Origin: an uncultured Collinsella sp.
GTDB lineage: Bacteria; Actinomycetota; Coriobacteriia; Coriobacteriales; Coriobacteriaceae
Direction of reading: 5' to 3'
DNA: 64,000 bases
Assembly (NCBI GenBank): GCA_934630735.1
Contig: CAKTWK010000009.1
Coordinates: 1-64,000 of the forward strand
Shown here: positions 34,379-43,040 of the stretch, piece after piece
Layout: each line of letters begins with the position of its first letter
Position numbering within the stretch: the first letter of the stretch is position 1
Translations under genes and position numbers: made by a program
The notes under the pieces: generated by a model
Told to the model about the DNA's origin: nothing
Databases searched by the model: none
The model's input: the letters and a program-made list of their open reading frames with translations, nothing else

Positions 34379-34603
34379 ACTGTGTTCCCATCGTCAATGC
34401 CCATCCAGTTGCACGTCAGTACGGTTGGATAGACCCGCATTGCCTTACGCCTTGTTAACAGCTTAACTGTACCCGACCCGAGGCTTTTCATGGCACGGCA
34501 TCATGAGCGACGTGAAAAAACGAAACTTGTAAAGCAAGAGCCCACGCCTTGCTTTGGAGCCGATGCTATGCTTAGGCGCAATAGTCTTGAGGAGCATATG
34601 CCT

Positions 34604-35380
34604 ATGTCTACGTTTTTGAATGCCAGCCCCATCTTTGGGCCCGTTCGCAGCCGTCGCCTTGGCCTCTCGCTCGGCGTCAACATGATGCCGGCCAGCGGCA
34701 AAATCTGCACGTTCGACTGCATTTACTGCGAAAACGGCCTCAACGCCGAGCGCCCCTGCCACGAGCCGTATAACACGGCTGCCGTGGTGCTCGATGCACT
34801 CGAGGCAAAGCTGCACGAGATGGCAGCCGAGGGCGAGCTCCCCGATGTGATCACGTTTGCCGGCAACGGCGAGCCCACCGCCGCGCCGGAGTTTCCGCAG
34901 GCCATTGCCGGCGCCGTCGCACTGCGCGACGAACTTGCCCCCAACACCAAGATTGCCGTGCTCTCCAACGGCACGCGCGCCGACCGCCCCGAGGTGCACG
35001 ACGCGCTCATGATGGTCGACGACAACATTCTTAAGCTCGATACCGTCGACCCGGCATTTATCCAGCTGCTCGACCAGCCCGTTGGCCCCTACGACGTCGA
35101 GCACCAGATCGAGACGTTCGCGAGCTTTGACGGTCACGTTATTATCCAGACGATCTTTTTGAGCGGCGAGTATCAGGGCAGGCCCATCGACAACACCGGC
35201 GAGGAGTACGTCGGCCCTTGGCTCGCGGCGCTCAAGCGCATTCGTCCGCAGGAAGCGACCATCTACACGGTGGCGCGCGAGACACCGGTCGCCGGCCTTG
35301 CTAAAGCGGCGCCCGAGGTGCTCGACGCCATTGCCGCGCGCATTCAAGCCCTCGGCATTCCCTGCCAGGTGAGTTACTAG
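34604..35380 (+). CDS. radical SAM protein
   Basis: 258 residues from the ATG at 34604 (MSTFLNASPIFGPVRSRRLGLSLGVN), nine bases after GAGGAG; longer starts are not supported. The [4Fe-4S] cysteines are C35, C39 and C42 in CTFDCIYC. FAGNGEPT and the N-terminal GPVRSRRLG are typical of the MoaA-like subgroup annotated only as 'radical SAM protein'. The reaction is unknown. Confidence 0.9.
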   Translation: MSTFLNASPIFGPVRSRRLGLSLGVNMMPASGKICTFDCIYCENGLNAERPCHEPYNTAAVVLDALEAKLHEMAAEGELPDVITFAGNGEPTAAPEFPQAIAGAVALRDELAPNTKIAVLSNGTRADRPEVHDALMMVDDNILKLDTVDPAFIQLLDQPVGPYDVEHQIETFASFDGHVIIQTIFLSGEYQGRPIDNTGEEYVGPWLAALKRIRPQEATIYTVARETPVAGLAKAAPEVLDAIAARIQALGIPCQVSY

Positions 35381-35420
35381 CAAAACCACGCAGCAGCTAG
35401 TGCCGCCATCCCGCCCCATC

Positions 35421-35487
35421 AGTTGCGGTGATATAGTTCCTATTTGTGCTGTTAAACCGCTTAAATCGGAACTATATCACCGCAACT
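35421..35487. repeat. AGTTGCGGTGA hairpin element, copy 1
   Basis: Perfect 20-bp arms (35421-35440 and 35468-35487) with a 27-bp loop; core AGTTGCGGTGATATAGTTCC. It lies between two plus-strand genes. Confidence 0.9.
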
Positions 35488-35539
35488 TTTATGGACGCGT
35501 GGGTGGGCTATACTAGCTGCGAATGAAAGGAAGTTAGCC

Positions 35540-36427
35540 ATGTTTGACAATGGACCCGTACCCGGCCGCAACGACGCTTGCTGGTGCGGCAGCGGCAAAA
35601 AATATAAGAAATGCCATAGCGCCTTCGACGAGCGCCTCGAGCGCCTGTGGGAAGAGGGCTGGGAGGTTCTGCCCCGCACGCTCTACAAGACACCCGCCGA
35701 TATCGAGGGCATCAAGCGCTCGGCCGCTATCAACGTGGGCGTGCTCGACTACGTAGGCGAGCACATCGCCGCGGGCATGACCACCAACCAGATCGACCAG
35801 ATGATCTACGACTACACCGTCGAGCACGGTGGTACACCGGCCGACCTCAACTACGAGGGCTACCCCAAGAGCGTATGCACCTCGATCAATGATGTGGTCT
35901 GTCACGGTATCCCCTGCGATGCGGACGTGCTGCACGAGGGCGACATTATCAACGTGGACTGCTCCACGATCTTGGACGGCTACTTTAGCGACTCGAGCCG
36001 TATGTTCTGCATCGGCGAAGTCTCGGCCGAGCGCCAGCGCCTGGTCGACGTCACCCGCGCCAGCGTGGAGGCGGGTCTGGCGGCCGTCAAGCCGTGGCTG
36101 CCGCTGTCCGTGATGGCCGAGGCCGTGCAAAAGACGGTCGAAGACGCCGGCTTTAGCGTGGTGCGCGAGTACGGCGGACACGGCATCGGTAAGGAGTTCC
36201 ACGAGGACCCGTTTGTGGGCTTTACCACCGAGGCGCCCGATGTGGACACCATCATGGCTCCGGGCATGGTCTTTACCATCGAGCCTATGGTCAATGCCGG
36301 AGCGCCCGACATCAAGATTAGCAAGGGCGATGGTTGGTGCGTGCGCACCAAGGACGGCAGCGATTCGGCCCAGTGCGAGGTACAGCTCGTAGTGACCGAG
36401 GACGGCTACGAGCTGCTGAGCTGGTAG
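35540..36427 (+). CDS. map: type I methionine aminopeptidase with SEC-C zinc motif
   Basis: 295 residues. An N-terminal SEC-C motif (Cys14, Cys16, Cys25, His26 in DACWCGSGKKYKKCH) precedes the creatinase-fold enzyme. Metal ligands are seen in NVDCSTILDGYFSDSS (two Asp), YGGHGIGKEFHEDP (His), FTIEPM and QCEVQL (Glu). It removes the initiator methionine from nascent proteins; the zinc motif may help ribosome binding. The start is after GAAAGGAAG. Ended by a strong terminator. Confidence 0.95.
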   Translation: MFDNGPVPGRNDACWCGSGKKYKKCHSAFDERLERLWEEGWEVLPRTLYKTPADIEGIKRSAAINVGVLDYVGEHIAAGMTTNQIDQMIYDYTVEHGGTPADLNYEGYPKSVCTSINDVVCHGIPCDADVLHEGDIINVDCSTILDGYFSDSSRMFCIGEVSAERQRLVDVTRASVEAGLAAVKPWLPLSVMAEAVQKTVEDAGFSVVREYGGHGIGKEFHEDPFVGFTTEAPDVDTIMAPGMVFTIEPMVNAGAPDIKISKGDGWCVRTKDGSDSAQCEVQLVVTEDGYELLSW

Positions 36428-36435
36428 CCGTGGAT

Positions 36436-36481
36436 GCGCCGGATGCTGACGGGCACGCTCGTCTAGCATCCGGCGTTTTTG
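36436..36481 (+). terminator. terminator of map
   Basis: GCGCCGGATGCT and AGCATCCGGCG arms followed by TTTTTG, 9 bp after the stop. Confidence 0.9.
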
Positions 36482-36495
36482 TTTGAACGTTTTGC

Positions 36496-36540
36496 CTGAT
36501 AAAACCTGCCAAAATAAACCTGTCCCTTTTTGGTAGGTTG
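36496..36540. repeat. 42-bp CCTGCCAAAA palindrome
   Basis: GATAAAACCTGCCAAAATAA, ACCTGTCCC, TTTTTGGTAGGTT. Lies just before the dehydrogenase start at 36558, unlike the copies that end genes. Confidence 0.85.
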
Positions 36541-36557
36541 AGCGGAGAGGACTGCTT

Positions 36558-37493
36558 GTGAACATCCTGGTTTTGTTGCCCGTCAACGGCCGTCATCGCG
36601 CAATTCTTGAGTCGAGTGCTCCGGGCGAGGACTTTATCTACACGAGCTCCGACGCCGCCACGCGCGAGCAGGTCGCCGATGCCGACGTGATCCTGGGCAA
36701 CATAGACCCTGCCCTGCTTACCGTATGCGAGCACCTCCAGCTGCTGCAACTGCAGACCGCGGGCTATGACGATTACTTGGCCGCCGGCACCGTGCCAGCC
36801 GACGCTAAGCTTTCCTGCTCGGTGGGCGCCTACGGCCAGGCCGTGAGCGAGCACATGTTTGCCATGGTCCTTTCCATGATGAAGCGCCTGCCTGGCTATC
36901 ACGACTTGCAGCGCGAGCATCGCTGGGAGGATTTGGGGCCGGTCACTTCGCTCAAAAATGCCAATGTGCTCGTGCTGGGCGCGGGCGATATCGGCGGCCA
37001 CTTCGCCACGCTCTGCCGCAGCATGGGTGCACACGTCCGCGGCATCAAGCGCCATCCGCTCGTCTACCCCATCGTGTTTGAGGACATGGACGGCATGGAC
37101 GCCCTACCCGAGCGCCTGGCCGAGGCCGACATCGTCGCATCCTTTATGCCCAGCACGCCCGAGACCCGCGGCCTGGCGAACGCCGAGTTCTTCGCCGCGA
37201 TGAAGCCGGGCGCCTTCTTTGCCAACGGCGGCCGCGGCGACCTTGTGGTTGCCGACGACCTGGTTGCCGCCCTGGAGTCGGGACATCTCGCCGGCGCCGC
37301 GGTCGACGTCACCGATCCCGAGCCGCTGCCTGCGACAAGCCCCCTGTGGGATGCGCCCAACATGCTCATCACGCCGCACGTCTCCGGATGGTTCCACCTG
37401 GAGGCTACGCTCAACAACGTCGTCAACATCGCCGCGGAGAATCTGCGTCACCTGCAAGCCGGCGAGACCCTGCGCTGCTGGATCGAGCACTGA
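36558..37493 (+). CDS. D-isomer 2-hydroxyacid dehydrogenase family protein
   Basis: 311 residues, GTG start seven bases after GGAGAGG. The NAD(P)-binding loop is VLVLGAGDIGGHFA; the catalytic residues are seen in NGGRGDLV (Arg), VTDPEPLP (Glu) and TPHVSGW (His). The active site is complete, so it is probably an active NAD(P)-linked reductase of 2-keto acids. The exact substrate is unknown. No operon partner. Confidence 0.9.
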   Translation: MNILVLLPVNGRHRAILESSAPGEDFIYTSSDAATREQVADADVILGNIDPALLTVCEHLQLLQLQTAGYDDYLAAGTVPADAKLSCSVGAYGQAVSEHMFAMVLSMMKRLPGYHDLQREHRWEDLGPVTSLKNANVLVLGAGDIGGHFATLCRSMGAHVRGIKRHPLVYPIVFEDMDGMDALPERLAEADIVASFMPSTPETRGLANAEFFAAMKPGAFFANGGRGDLVVADDLVAALESGHLAGAAVDVTDPEPLPATSPLWDAPNMLITPHVSGWFHLEATLNNVVNIAAENLRHLQAGETLRCWIEH

Positions 37494-37537
37494 TTTGTTC
37501 CGGCGTTTTACCAAACGCCGGAACTGCTCGACGCTGC

Positions 37538-37636
37538 GAGCCCGCCGTTTGGCCAATCTGCCGTTCAATTTCAAGGGCGCGACCAGAAGGTCAGCGCCTT
37601 TTCATTTCACGGCACCTTGTCTCAAACGGCGGGCTC
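37538..37636. repeat. multi-stem palindromic element
   Basis: Outer arms GAGCCCGCCGTTTG (37538-37551) and its complement (37623-37636); inside TGCCGT/ACGGCA (37559, 37609) and GGGCGC-GACC/GGTC-GCGCC (37575-37598). A shorter hairpin, TTCCGGCGTTT/AAACGCCGGAA, precedes it at 37497-37522. Confidence 0.75.
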
Positions 37637-37674
37637 TCGCTGACGTTTGCTCAACCTGTGGGGTCTTCAAATTG

Positions 37675-38166
37675 CTAGAGCGTTGCTAAGTAATTCTTTG
37701 CGTCTTCTGCGCTCATTGCTGCGACGGGTGCGTGTGAACAGAGTTTGACATCGTTGGTGACCAGTAGATCCGCCTGAGCGCGTATCGCTGCCGCAATGAT
37801 TAAATCATCTTCGTAATCGCTATGGAGCTCACGCTGCCTGCTCGCCATCCATATATCACTCAGGTCGCAGGGTACCGGCGTGGCAAGTTGCGACAGCACG
37901 CTAAGACAATCCCATGCAAGCGAAGTCGCTGCCGTAGCGGCATACGGGGAAAGCGAACCGTGCTCTCGCCGATACCATGCCTTATGTTCGCTTGAAATCA
38001 AATAGAACAGGTCTTTGGACGATGTCGCCGCATACAGCAAATCTACCTGCGCCGTGCACGCATCGCGTAAAAACTCAATCGCCACCGAACGACCACGTCG
38101 TGAGGGAATGAAGTAATCGAGCCATACGTTGGTGTCGACCAAGATGCGCTTTGAAGCCTCACTCAT
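37675..38166 (-). CDS. PIN-domain toxin of a type II toxin-antitoxin pair
   Basis: 163 residues. The PIN fold begins KRILVDTNVWLDYF with Asp11 and has the conserved acidic cluster DYEDDLIIAAAIRAQADLLVTND, so the Mg-dependent RNase site looks intact. It starts inside the antitoxin gene (8-bp overlap), giving coupled translation. Probably an RNA-cleaving toxin. Target unknown. Confidence 0.88.
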   Translation of the reverse strand: MSEASKRILVDTNVWLDYFIPSRRGRSVAIEFLRDACTAQVDLLYAATSSKDLFYLISSEHKAWYRREHGSLSPYAATAATSLAWDCLSVLSQLATPVPCDLSDIWMASRQRELHSDYEDDLIIAAAIRAQADLLVTNDVKLCSHAPVAAMSAEDAKNYLATL

Positions 38167-38539
38167 AGAGCCAGCTCATCTCCTCGCCATAGCGATTCGC
38201 ATAGGCATTCCGTTTGAGCCCTTCGTCGTCCGATGGCTGAGCCTTGGCCATATCGATTCCCGACTCACGGCAAGCAGCAGCGAACAGCTCCGATCCTTGG
38301 TCGATGAGTTCGAGTTTGCGCTTGGCGGCCTTTTCGCGCTCGCGCTGTTCCGCCCGGGTCCGACTGGGCAGCAGGATATCCTCGAGCACACCGGGGCGAT
38401 CGGCCAGCGACGCTGCAAGCTGCCAGAGCGCTCGCACCGCTTGGCTCGGCGTCATACCGGCCCTGGAGAGAGCGGCGTCCCCACTCCTTTTAAGATCAGC
38501 ATCGAGTCGTACGTTGATCTGAGCGGCTGTTGTGGTCAT
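38159..38539 (-). CDS. RelB/DinJ-like ribbon-helix-helix antitoxin
   Basis: 126 residues after a strong AAGGAGGGG site. The N-terminus (AAQINVRLDADLKRSGDAALSRAGMTPSQAVRALW) is a RelB/DinJ-type ribbon-helix-helix DNA-binding segment. A charged helical region (REREKAAKRKLELIDQG) and a C-terminal tail that likely covers the toxin follow. It is longer than most RelB-like antitoxins. Likely autoregulates through the dyad in its promoter at 38563-38584. Confidence 0.82.
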   Translation of the reverse strand: MTTTAAQINVRLDADLKRSGDAALSRAGMTPSQAVRALWQLAASLADRPGVLEDILLPSRTRAEQREREKAAKRKLELIDQGSELFAAACRESGIDMAKAQPSDDEGLKRNAYANRYGEEMSWLYE

Positions 38540-38562
38540 GACCCCTCCTTAATACTTCAAAA

Positions 38563-38593
38563 CTATCATAAAACTCTATGGTAGATACGTAAA
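38563..38593 (-). promoter_or_regulatory. toxin-antitoxin promoter and operator
   Basis: On the minus strand TTTACG, a 17-bp spacer and TATGAT form the promoter (38593-38565). The dyad CTAtCATA / TATGgTAG (38563-38584) overlaps the -10 box, a fitting place for antitoxin repression. Confidence 0.6.
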
Positions 38594-38633
38594 GCATGTA
38601 TAGCATTTATAAGCATTAGCCGTACTCTGTACA

Positions 38634-38667
38634 CAAAAATCCGCCGAGGCACACTGCGCCTCGGCGG
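38634..38667 (-). terminator. terminator downstream of the M18 aminopeptidase
   Basis: CCGCCGAGGC and GCCTCGGCGG with a 7-base loop; on the minus strand it is followed by ATTTTTG. Confidence 0.85.
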
Positions 38668-38708
38668 CCACGTATCACCGATCTAGTTCGGTTTCACCCC
38701 TTGCATTC

Positions 38709-38757
38709 GCCCAGATAAAACCTACCAAAATTAACATCCCCTTTTGGTAGGTTTTAG
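38709..38757. repeat. 42-bp CCTGCCAAAA palindrome (CCTACC variant)
   Basis: AGATAAAACCTACCAAAATT, then CCCCTTTTGGTAGGTTTTA. The arm change CCTGCC to CCTACC is matched by GGCAGG to GGTAGG, so pairing is kept. Its right end overlaps the TAA stop of the M18 gene at 38754. Confidence 0.85.
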
Positions 38758-40139
38758 AGCTCCACGCTTTCGGCGCCGTTGATGGTTAGGTTTCGCTCGT
38801 AGAAGGCGGTGAGGGCGCGGATGGCGTACATTACGTCGCGTACGCCGCCGGTCTCGTAGCTCGAGTGCATGGCAAGCTGCGGCAGGCCCACGTCCACGGC
38901 GTGCATGCTCGCCTGCATATTGGACAGATTGCCCAGGGTAGAACCGCCCGCCATATCGCTCTTGTTGGCGAAGGCCTGCGTGGGTACGTCGGCGTCATCG
39001 CAAATGGCCTGGAACACCGCACGGCTAAAGGCATCGGTGCAGTAGTGCTGGTTGGCGGCCTCCTTGATGACGATGCCGCCGTTGAGCACCACCTGGTTGC
39101 GGGCGTCGCACTTCTCGGCGTGGTTGGGGTGCACGGCATGCGCGTTGTCGCAGCTCACGAGCATCGAGGCGGCAAGCGCACGGTGGTACGACTCGTCGTC
39201 GAAGCCCAGCGACCCGTTGATGCGGCGCAGCGCGTCGGCCAAGAACGTCGACATGGCGCCCTGCTTGGTCTCGGAGCCAACCTCCTCGTTATCAAAGCAG
39301 CAGAAGACCGAAACGTCGTGCGCGTTCTCGGCACCCAAAAATGCTTGCAGCGAAGTGTAGGCGCAGGCCAGGTCGTCGAGCTTGGGCGTCGAGATAAACT
39401 CGTCGGCCCAGCCCCAAATGCGCGCATCCTGGCAATTGACCAGGAACAGATCACGGCCAAGAATCTGCTCAGGCTCAACATCCAGCTCTTCGGCGATCAG
39501 AGCATCAAAGTCGCCCTGCTTAAGATCGCCGGCGCTGATGAGCGGGCACAGGTCGACGGCGCGGTTGGGGGCAAAGCCCTCGTTAACGCCGCGGTTCATA
39601 TGGATGGCAAGGCTCGGGATAATAGCGACCTCGCGCTCGGTGGCAAGCAGGCGGCTCTCAATGCGGTCACCCTCGCGCACCAGCACGCGGCCCGCAAGCG
39701 CCAGCGGACGGTCGAACCAGGTGTAGTCGATCATGCCGCCGTAGGCCTCGGTGTTCAGGCGCAGCGTCTCGCCCGCGCCGTCGAGCTCGGGCACGGCCTT
39801 GACCTTAAACGTCGGCGAATCGCTGTGCGACGCCGTGAGCTGAAAATGATAGTCACCGGCAACACCGTCCTCGCCCCACGTCGCGGCCAGGTCCTCGCCC
39901 ACCTTAAAGGCAACAACGCTCGAGGTGTTGCGCTGCGTGTAATAACGCCCGCCCGGCTCGATATCCCATGCCGCGTTCTCGGGCAGGTAGGTAAAGCCCG
40001 CCTCGTCGAGCTCGGCCATAATGGTCGCCGCCGTATGAAACATGCTGGGGCATGCCTCGATAAAGTCGATAAGGTCGTTGGCGGCCTCGATATCATCGGC
40101 CGTCACATGCGCGCGCTCGGGCGTTTCCTGATCCGTCAT
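38754..40139 (-). CDS. M18 family aminopeptidase
   Basis: 461 residues from the ATG at 40139 (MTDQETPERAH) behind AAAGGGGAG. The two-zinc site is visible: His in TASHSDSPTF, Asp in LDDLACAYT, the Glu pair in FDNEEVGSETKQGA, Asp in SCDNAHAVHPN and the C-terminal His in LAMHSSYE. It removes N-terminal residues from peptides, as aspartyl aminopeptidases do. Cytosolic. Single gene; the stop codon lies in a palindromic repeat. Confidence 0.94.
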   Translation of the reverse strand: MTDQETPERAHVTADDIEAANDLIDFIEACPSMFHTAATIMAELDEAGFTYLPENAAWDIEPGGRYYTQRNTSSVVAFKVGEDLAATWGEDGVAGDYHFQLTASHSDSPTFKVKAVPELDGAGETLRLNTEAYGGMIDYTWFDRPLALAGRVLVREGDRIESRLLATEREVAIIPSLAIHMNRGVNEGFAPNRAVDLCPLISAGDLKQGDFDALIAEELDVEPEQILGRDLFLVNCQDARIWGWADEFISTPKLDDLACAYTSLQAFLGAENAHDVSVFCCFDNEEVGSETKQGAMSTFLADALRRINGSLGFDDESYHRALAASMLVSCDNAHAVHPNHAEKCDARNQVVLNGGIVIKEAANQHYCTDAFSRAVFQAICDDADVPTQAFANKSDMAGGSTLGNLSNMQASMHAVDVGLPQLAMHSSYETGGVRDVMYAIRALTAFYERNLTINGAESVEL

Positions 40140-40300
40140 GCTCTCCCCTTTCACTGGGTTGATGGTCCCCTCCAGCATACCCCGCCACGCCAGCGTCGCA
40201 CTCTTCATTCCGTGCTTAATTCCGCGCCGCTCACCAAGTTGAGCCATCATGCCCGCGCTCCTTTTGCGACAATTGCGCTAACAGGACGAGAGGAGCCGTC

Positions 40301-41386
40301 ATGAAGCCACGTAACATTGCCATTGCCTGCGGTGTCGCGGGAGCCGCCGTCGGCCTTGCCGCTGCCACCGGTATCGTTTATCACAAGCAAATCAAGTCCG
40401 CCGCGTCGCTCAAACGCTTGACCGGCTACGCGGATGGCTATGACCTGTACGCAATCGACATTGCCTACGACTACGATCTTGATCGCATCATCGCCGCTGG
40501 CGTGCGCGACGACCAGACCTACATCGATGCCGTGGTAGCGCAGGTGCTGCCCGGTGTGCCGGCACATGTCCAGGCACCCCAGTTTGCCTGCAGCGCTTTT
40601 GTCGCCGTAGATGCCGAAGGCCGCGTGCGCACCGGTCGCAATTACGACTTTAAGGACGACACCTCGGCGCTGCTGGTGCGCAATCACCCGCGCGATGGTT
40701 ATGCCTCCATTGGCTTTGCGGCCCTCAATAACCTGGGCGCCAACACTCCGCTTGACTCCGTCGCCGGACGCGCCGCGGCGTTGATGGGCCCGTTTGCCCA
40801 GCTCGACGGCGTCAACGAATGTGGTGTGTCCATTGCCGTACTCACCCTGGATTCCAAACCCTGTGACCAGAACACGCAGCGCCCTGTCATCAACACCTCG
40901 CTCGCCATCCGTCTGGTGCTCGACCGTGCCGCCACCACGCAAGAAGCTGTCGACCTGCTTTCCGCCTACGACATGCACGCCATGGCCGGACGCGACTACC
41001 ACTTCTTTATCAACGACGCCGCCGATGACGCGCGCGTAGTAGAGTGGGATCCGCGCGATCCGGACCGCGCTTTCAAAGCGACTCCTGTACGCCAGGTTAC
41101 GAACTTCTACGCCTGCTATGGTGCCGAAGTGCTACCCAACCAAAAGAACGGCGAACTGGGCCATGGCAAGGAACGCGCCATCGCCATCGCCGATGTCCTC
41201 GACGCCCATGTCGGTGCCCAAGACGAGGCAGTCGCTTGGAAGGCCCTGCGCGCTGCGGCGCAAGAGCCCAATCCGGAAGACATCACCAGCAACACGCAGT
41301 GGTCGGTCGTCTTTGACAATACCGAGCCCGCTGCCGCCATCACGCTGCGCCGCCATTGGGGCGACGTCGACGCCTTCGCGTTGTAA
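40301..41386 (+). CDS. membrane-anchored linear amide C-N hydrolase (Ntn family)
   Basis: 361 residues. One N-terminal hydrophobic stretch (IACGVAGAAVGLAAATGIVY) suggests an anchor. The catalytic Cys appears to be Cys97 in FACSAFVAVD, followed by the diagnostic GRNYDF. It therefore belongs to the choloylglycine hydrolase/acyl-CoA:6-APA acyltransferase clan, but the Cys must be freed by removal of about 96 residues. The substrate may be a bile salt, N-acyl amino acid or lactam; it cannot be chosen here. Monocistronic, starts after GAGAGGAG. Confidence 0.85.
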   Translation: MKPRNIAIACGVAGAAVGLAAATGIVYHKQIKSAASLKRLTGYADGYDLYAIDIAYDYDLDRIIAAGVRDDQTYIDAVVAQVLPGVPAHVQAPQFACSAFVAVDAEGRVRTGRNYDFKDDTSALLVRNHPRDGYASIGFAALNNLGANTPLDSVAGRAAALMGPFAQLDGVNECGVSIAVLTLDSKPCDQNTQRPVINTSLAIRLVLDRAATTQEAVDLLSAYDMHAMAGRDYHFFINDAADDARVVEWDPRDPDRAFKATPVRQVTNFYACYGAEVLPNQKNGELGHGKERAIAIADVLDAHVGAQDEAVAWKALRAAAQEPNPEDITSNTQWSVVFDNTEPAAAITLRRHWGDVDAFAL

Positions 41387-41455
41387 GGAGCCAGGCCCGT
41401 CGTCCTTACGCTCGCCTGACGCTGCTTACATTTCTATACATTTGAGCTAACACGT

Positions 41456-41488
41456 TTTACCCCTGTATCAACAGTGTGCGGGGGTAAA
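41456..41488. promoter_or_regulatory. dyad upstream of phosphofructokinase
   Basis: TTTACCCC and GGGGTAAA, 17 bp apart, with TATAAC at about 41502 and the start at 41527. Could be an operator or a terminator of the preceding gene. Confidence 0.45.
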
Positions 41489-41526
41489 CTTATGCGCATG
41501 TTATAACTTGCCCGGAAGGATTCATC

Positions 41527-42606
41527 ATGCTCAGGATCGGTCTTCTTACCAGTGGCGGCGACTGCCAAGCGCTCAACGCCACCATGCGCGGCATCGTCAA
41601 AACACTCATGACCAATAGCGAAGAGCCTATCGAGATCTACGGTTTTGAGGACGGCTACCAGGGCCTTATCTACAGCAGGTTCCGCGTCATGTCGCCCGCC
41701 GATTTTAGCGGCATCCTCACCCGCGGCGGCACCATCCTGGGCACGAGCCGTACGCCGTTCAAGCGCCTGGATGTTCCCGAGGCCGACGGCGTCGAGAAGG
41801 TGCCCGCAATGGTCCACACCTATCATAAGCTGCAGCTCGACTGCCTGTTTATGCTGGGCGGCAACGGCTCCACCAAGACCGCCAACCGCCTGCGCGAAGA
41901 GGGCCTCAACGTTATCGCCCTGCCCAAGACCATCGATAATGACACCTGGGGCACCGAGTTGACGTTTGGCTTTACGAGCGCCATCGACGTCGCCACCAAG
42001 TGCATCGACGACATCCACACTACCGCCTCGAGCCACGGCCGCGTGTTTGTCATCGAGATTATGGGCCACAAGGTCGGCTGGATTCCGCTGTATGCCGGCG
42101 TCGCGGGCGGCGCGGACGTCATCCTGATTCCCGAGATCCCCTACGACATGGACAACGTCATCAAGACCATCGAGCATCGCATGGAGACCGGCAGCCGCTT
42201 TACGATCGTAGCCGTCGCCGAGGGCGCTATCTCCAAGGAGGACGCGGCGCTGTCCAAGAAGGAATACAAGAAGAAGCTTGCCGAGCGCACGAGCCCGTCG
42301 ATCGTCTACGACATCGCCAAGGAGATCGAGGCCAAGACCGGCCGCGAGACCCGCGTCGCCATCCCCGGTCACACGCAGCGCGGCGGTCAGCCCGATGCCC
42401 AGGACCGCATCTTTGCGACCCAGTGCGGCGTCGAGGCAGCGCTCGGCTGCCTACGCGGCGAGTTTGGCTACATGATTGCCCTGCGTGACGGCAAGATGTG
42501 CCACATGCCGCTCGAGGAGGTCGCCGGCAAGCTCAAGTATGTCGACCCCCAGAGCGATCTGGTGCGCGAGGCCAAGGCGTTGGGCATCAGCTTCGGCGAC
42601 GAATAG
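41527..42606 (+). CDS. pfkA: 6-phosphofructokinase
   Basis: 359 residues after GGAAGG. Phosphate loop LTSGGDCQALNA, second nucleotide motif GGNGST (111-116) and catalytic PKTIDND (133-139), then GHTQRGGQPDAQD. Gly114 and Lys134 correspond to E. coli positions 104 and 124, the mixed pattern seen in actinobacterial ATP enzymes. Asn113 replaces the Mg-binding Asp. It phosphorylates fructose 6-phosphate in glycolysis; ATP is the more likely donor, but pyrophosphate is not excluded. Confidence 0.92.
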   Translation: MLRIGLLTSGGDCQALNATMRGIVKTLMTNSEEPIEIYGFEDGYQGLIYSRFRVMSPADFSGILTRGGTILGTSRTPFKRLDVPEADGVEKVPAMVHTYHKLQLDCLFMLGGNGSTKTANRLREEGLNVIALPKTIDNDTWGTELTFGFTSAIDVATKCIDDIHTTASSHGRVFVIEIMGHKVGWIPLYAGVAGGADVILIPEIPYDMDNVIKTIEHRMETGSRFTIVAVAEGAISKEDAALSKKEYKKKLAERTSPSIVYDIAKEIEAKTGRETRVAIPGHTQRGGQPDAQDRIFATQCGVEAALGCLRGEFGYMIALRDGKMCHMPLEEVAGKLKYVDPQSDLVREAKALGISFGDE

Positions 42607-42629
42607 CCTCGGCTGGAATCCACCCCATC

Positions 42630-42726
42630 GGGCCCTCCGACCCCGCCCGACGTATTTCGATTTGGCTCCTCCCTTGACTCCGTCAAAGGTCGCCAATCGA
42701 AATCGTCGGGCGGGGTCGGAGGGCCC
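42630..42726. repeat. 97-bp nested palindrome behind pfkA
   Basis: Perfect 23-bp outer arms (42630-42652, 42704-42726; GGGCCCTCCGACCCCGCCCG part), continued by ATTTCGATT-GGC/GCC-ATCGAAAT and capped by TTGAC-TCC-GTCAA. Nearly the whole element can fold into one rod. Lies 23 bp after the pfkA stop. Confidence 0.9.
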
Positions 42727-42786
42727 TGCGTTTACATACTCGCCGGGGCTATTCGTCTTCTTGCTGCGGGTGCCTGGTCTGAAATT

Positions 42787-42855
42787 AAGTTGCGGTGAAA
42801 TAGTTCCCGCTTAGCCCGCAAATGGCTGAATCTAGAAACTATTCCACCGTAACTT
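42787..42855. repeat. AAGTTGCGGTGAAATAG hairpin element, copy 2
   Basis: AAGTTGCGGTGAAATAGTT pairs with AACTATTCCACCGTAACTT with two mismatches; the loop differs from the other copies. Confidence 0.85.
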
Positions 42856-43040
42856 ACTGAGTGGGGACTCTTGGCTGCTACTTGCACTGACATTTGTCCT
42901 AAAATGGCTGGTCGTTAGGGGTTGCTACCGGTAGTTGCGGTAGGGTCGGAGCAGATTCTAACTAGAAATGGTGGTCGCTACCGGTTGTTCTCGGCATACT
43001 CGGCTCATTCGATTACGGTCACTACATGAAAGGAACTGCT

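Larger units (their letters stand above)
42607..43040. other. 434-bp intergenic stretch with palindromes
   Basis: Holds the nested palindrome 42630-42726, the hairpin element 42787-42855 and a pair of GCTACCGGT direct repeats at about 42926 and 42976. No gene is supported. Confidence 0.7.
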
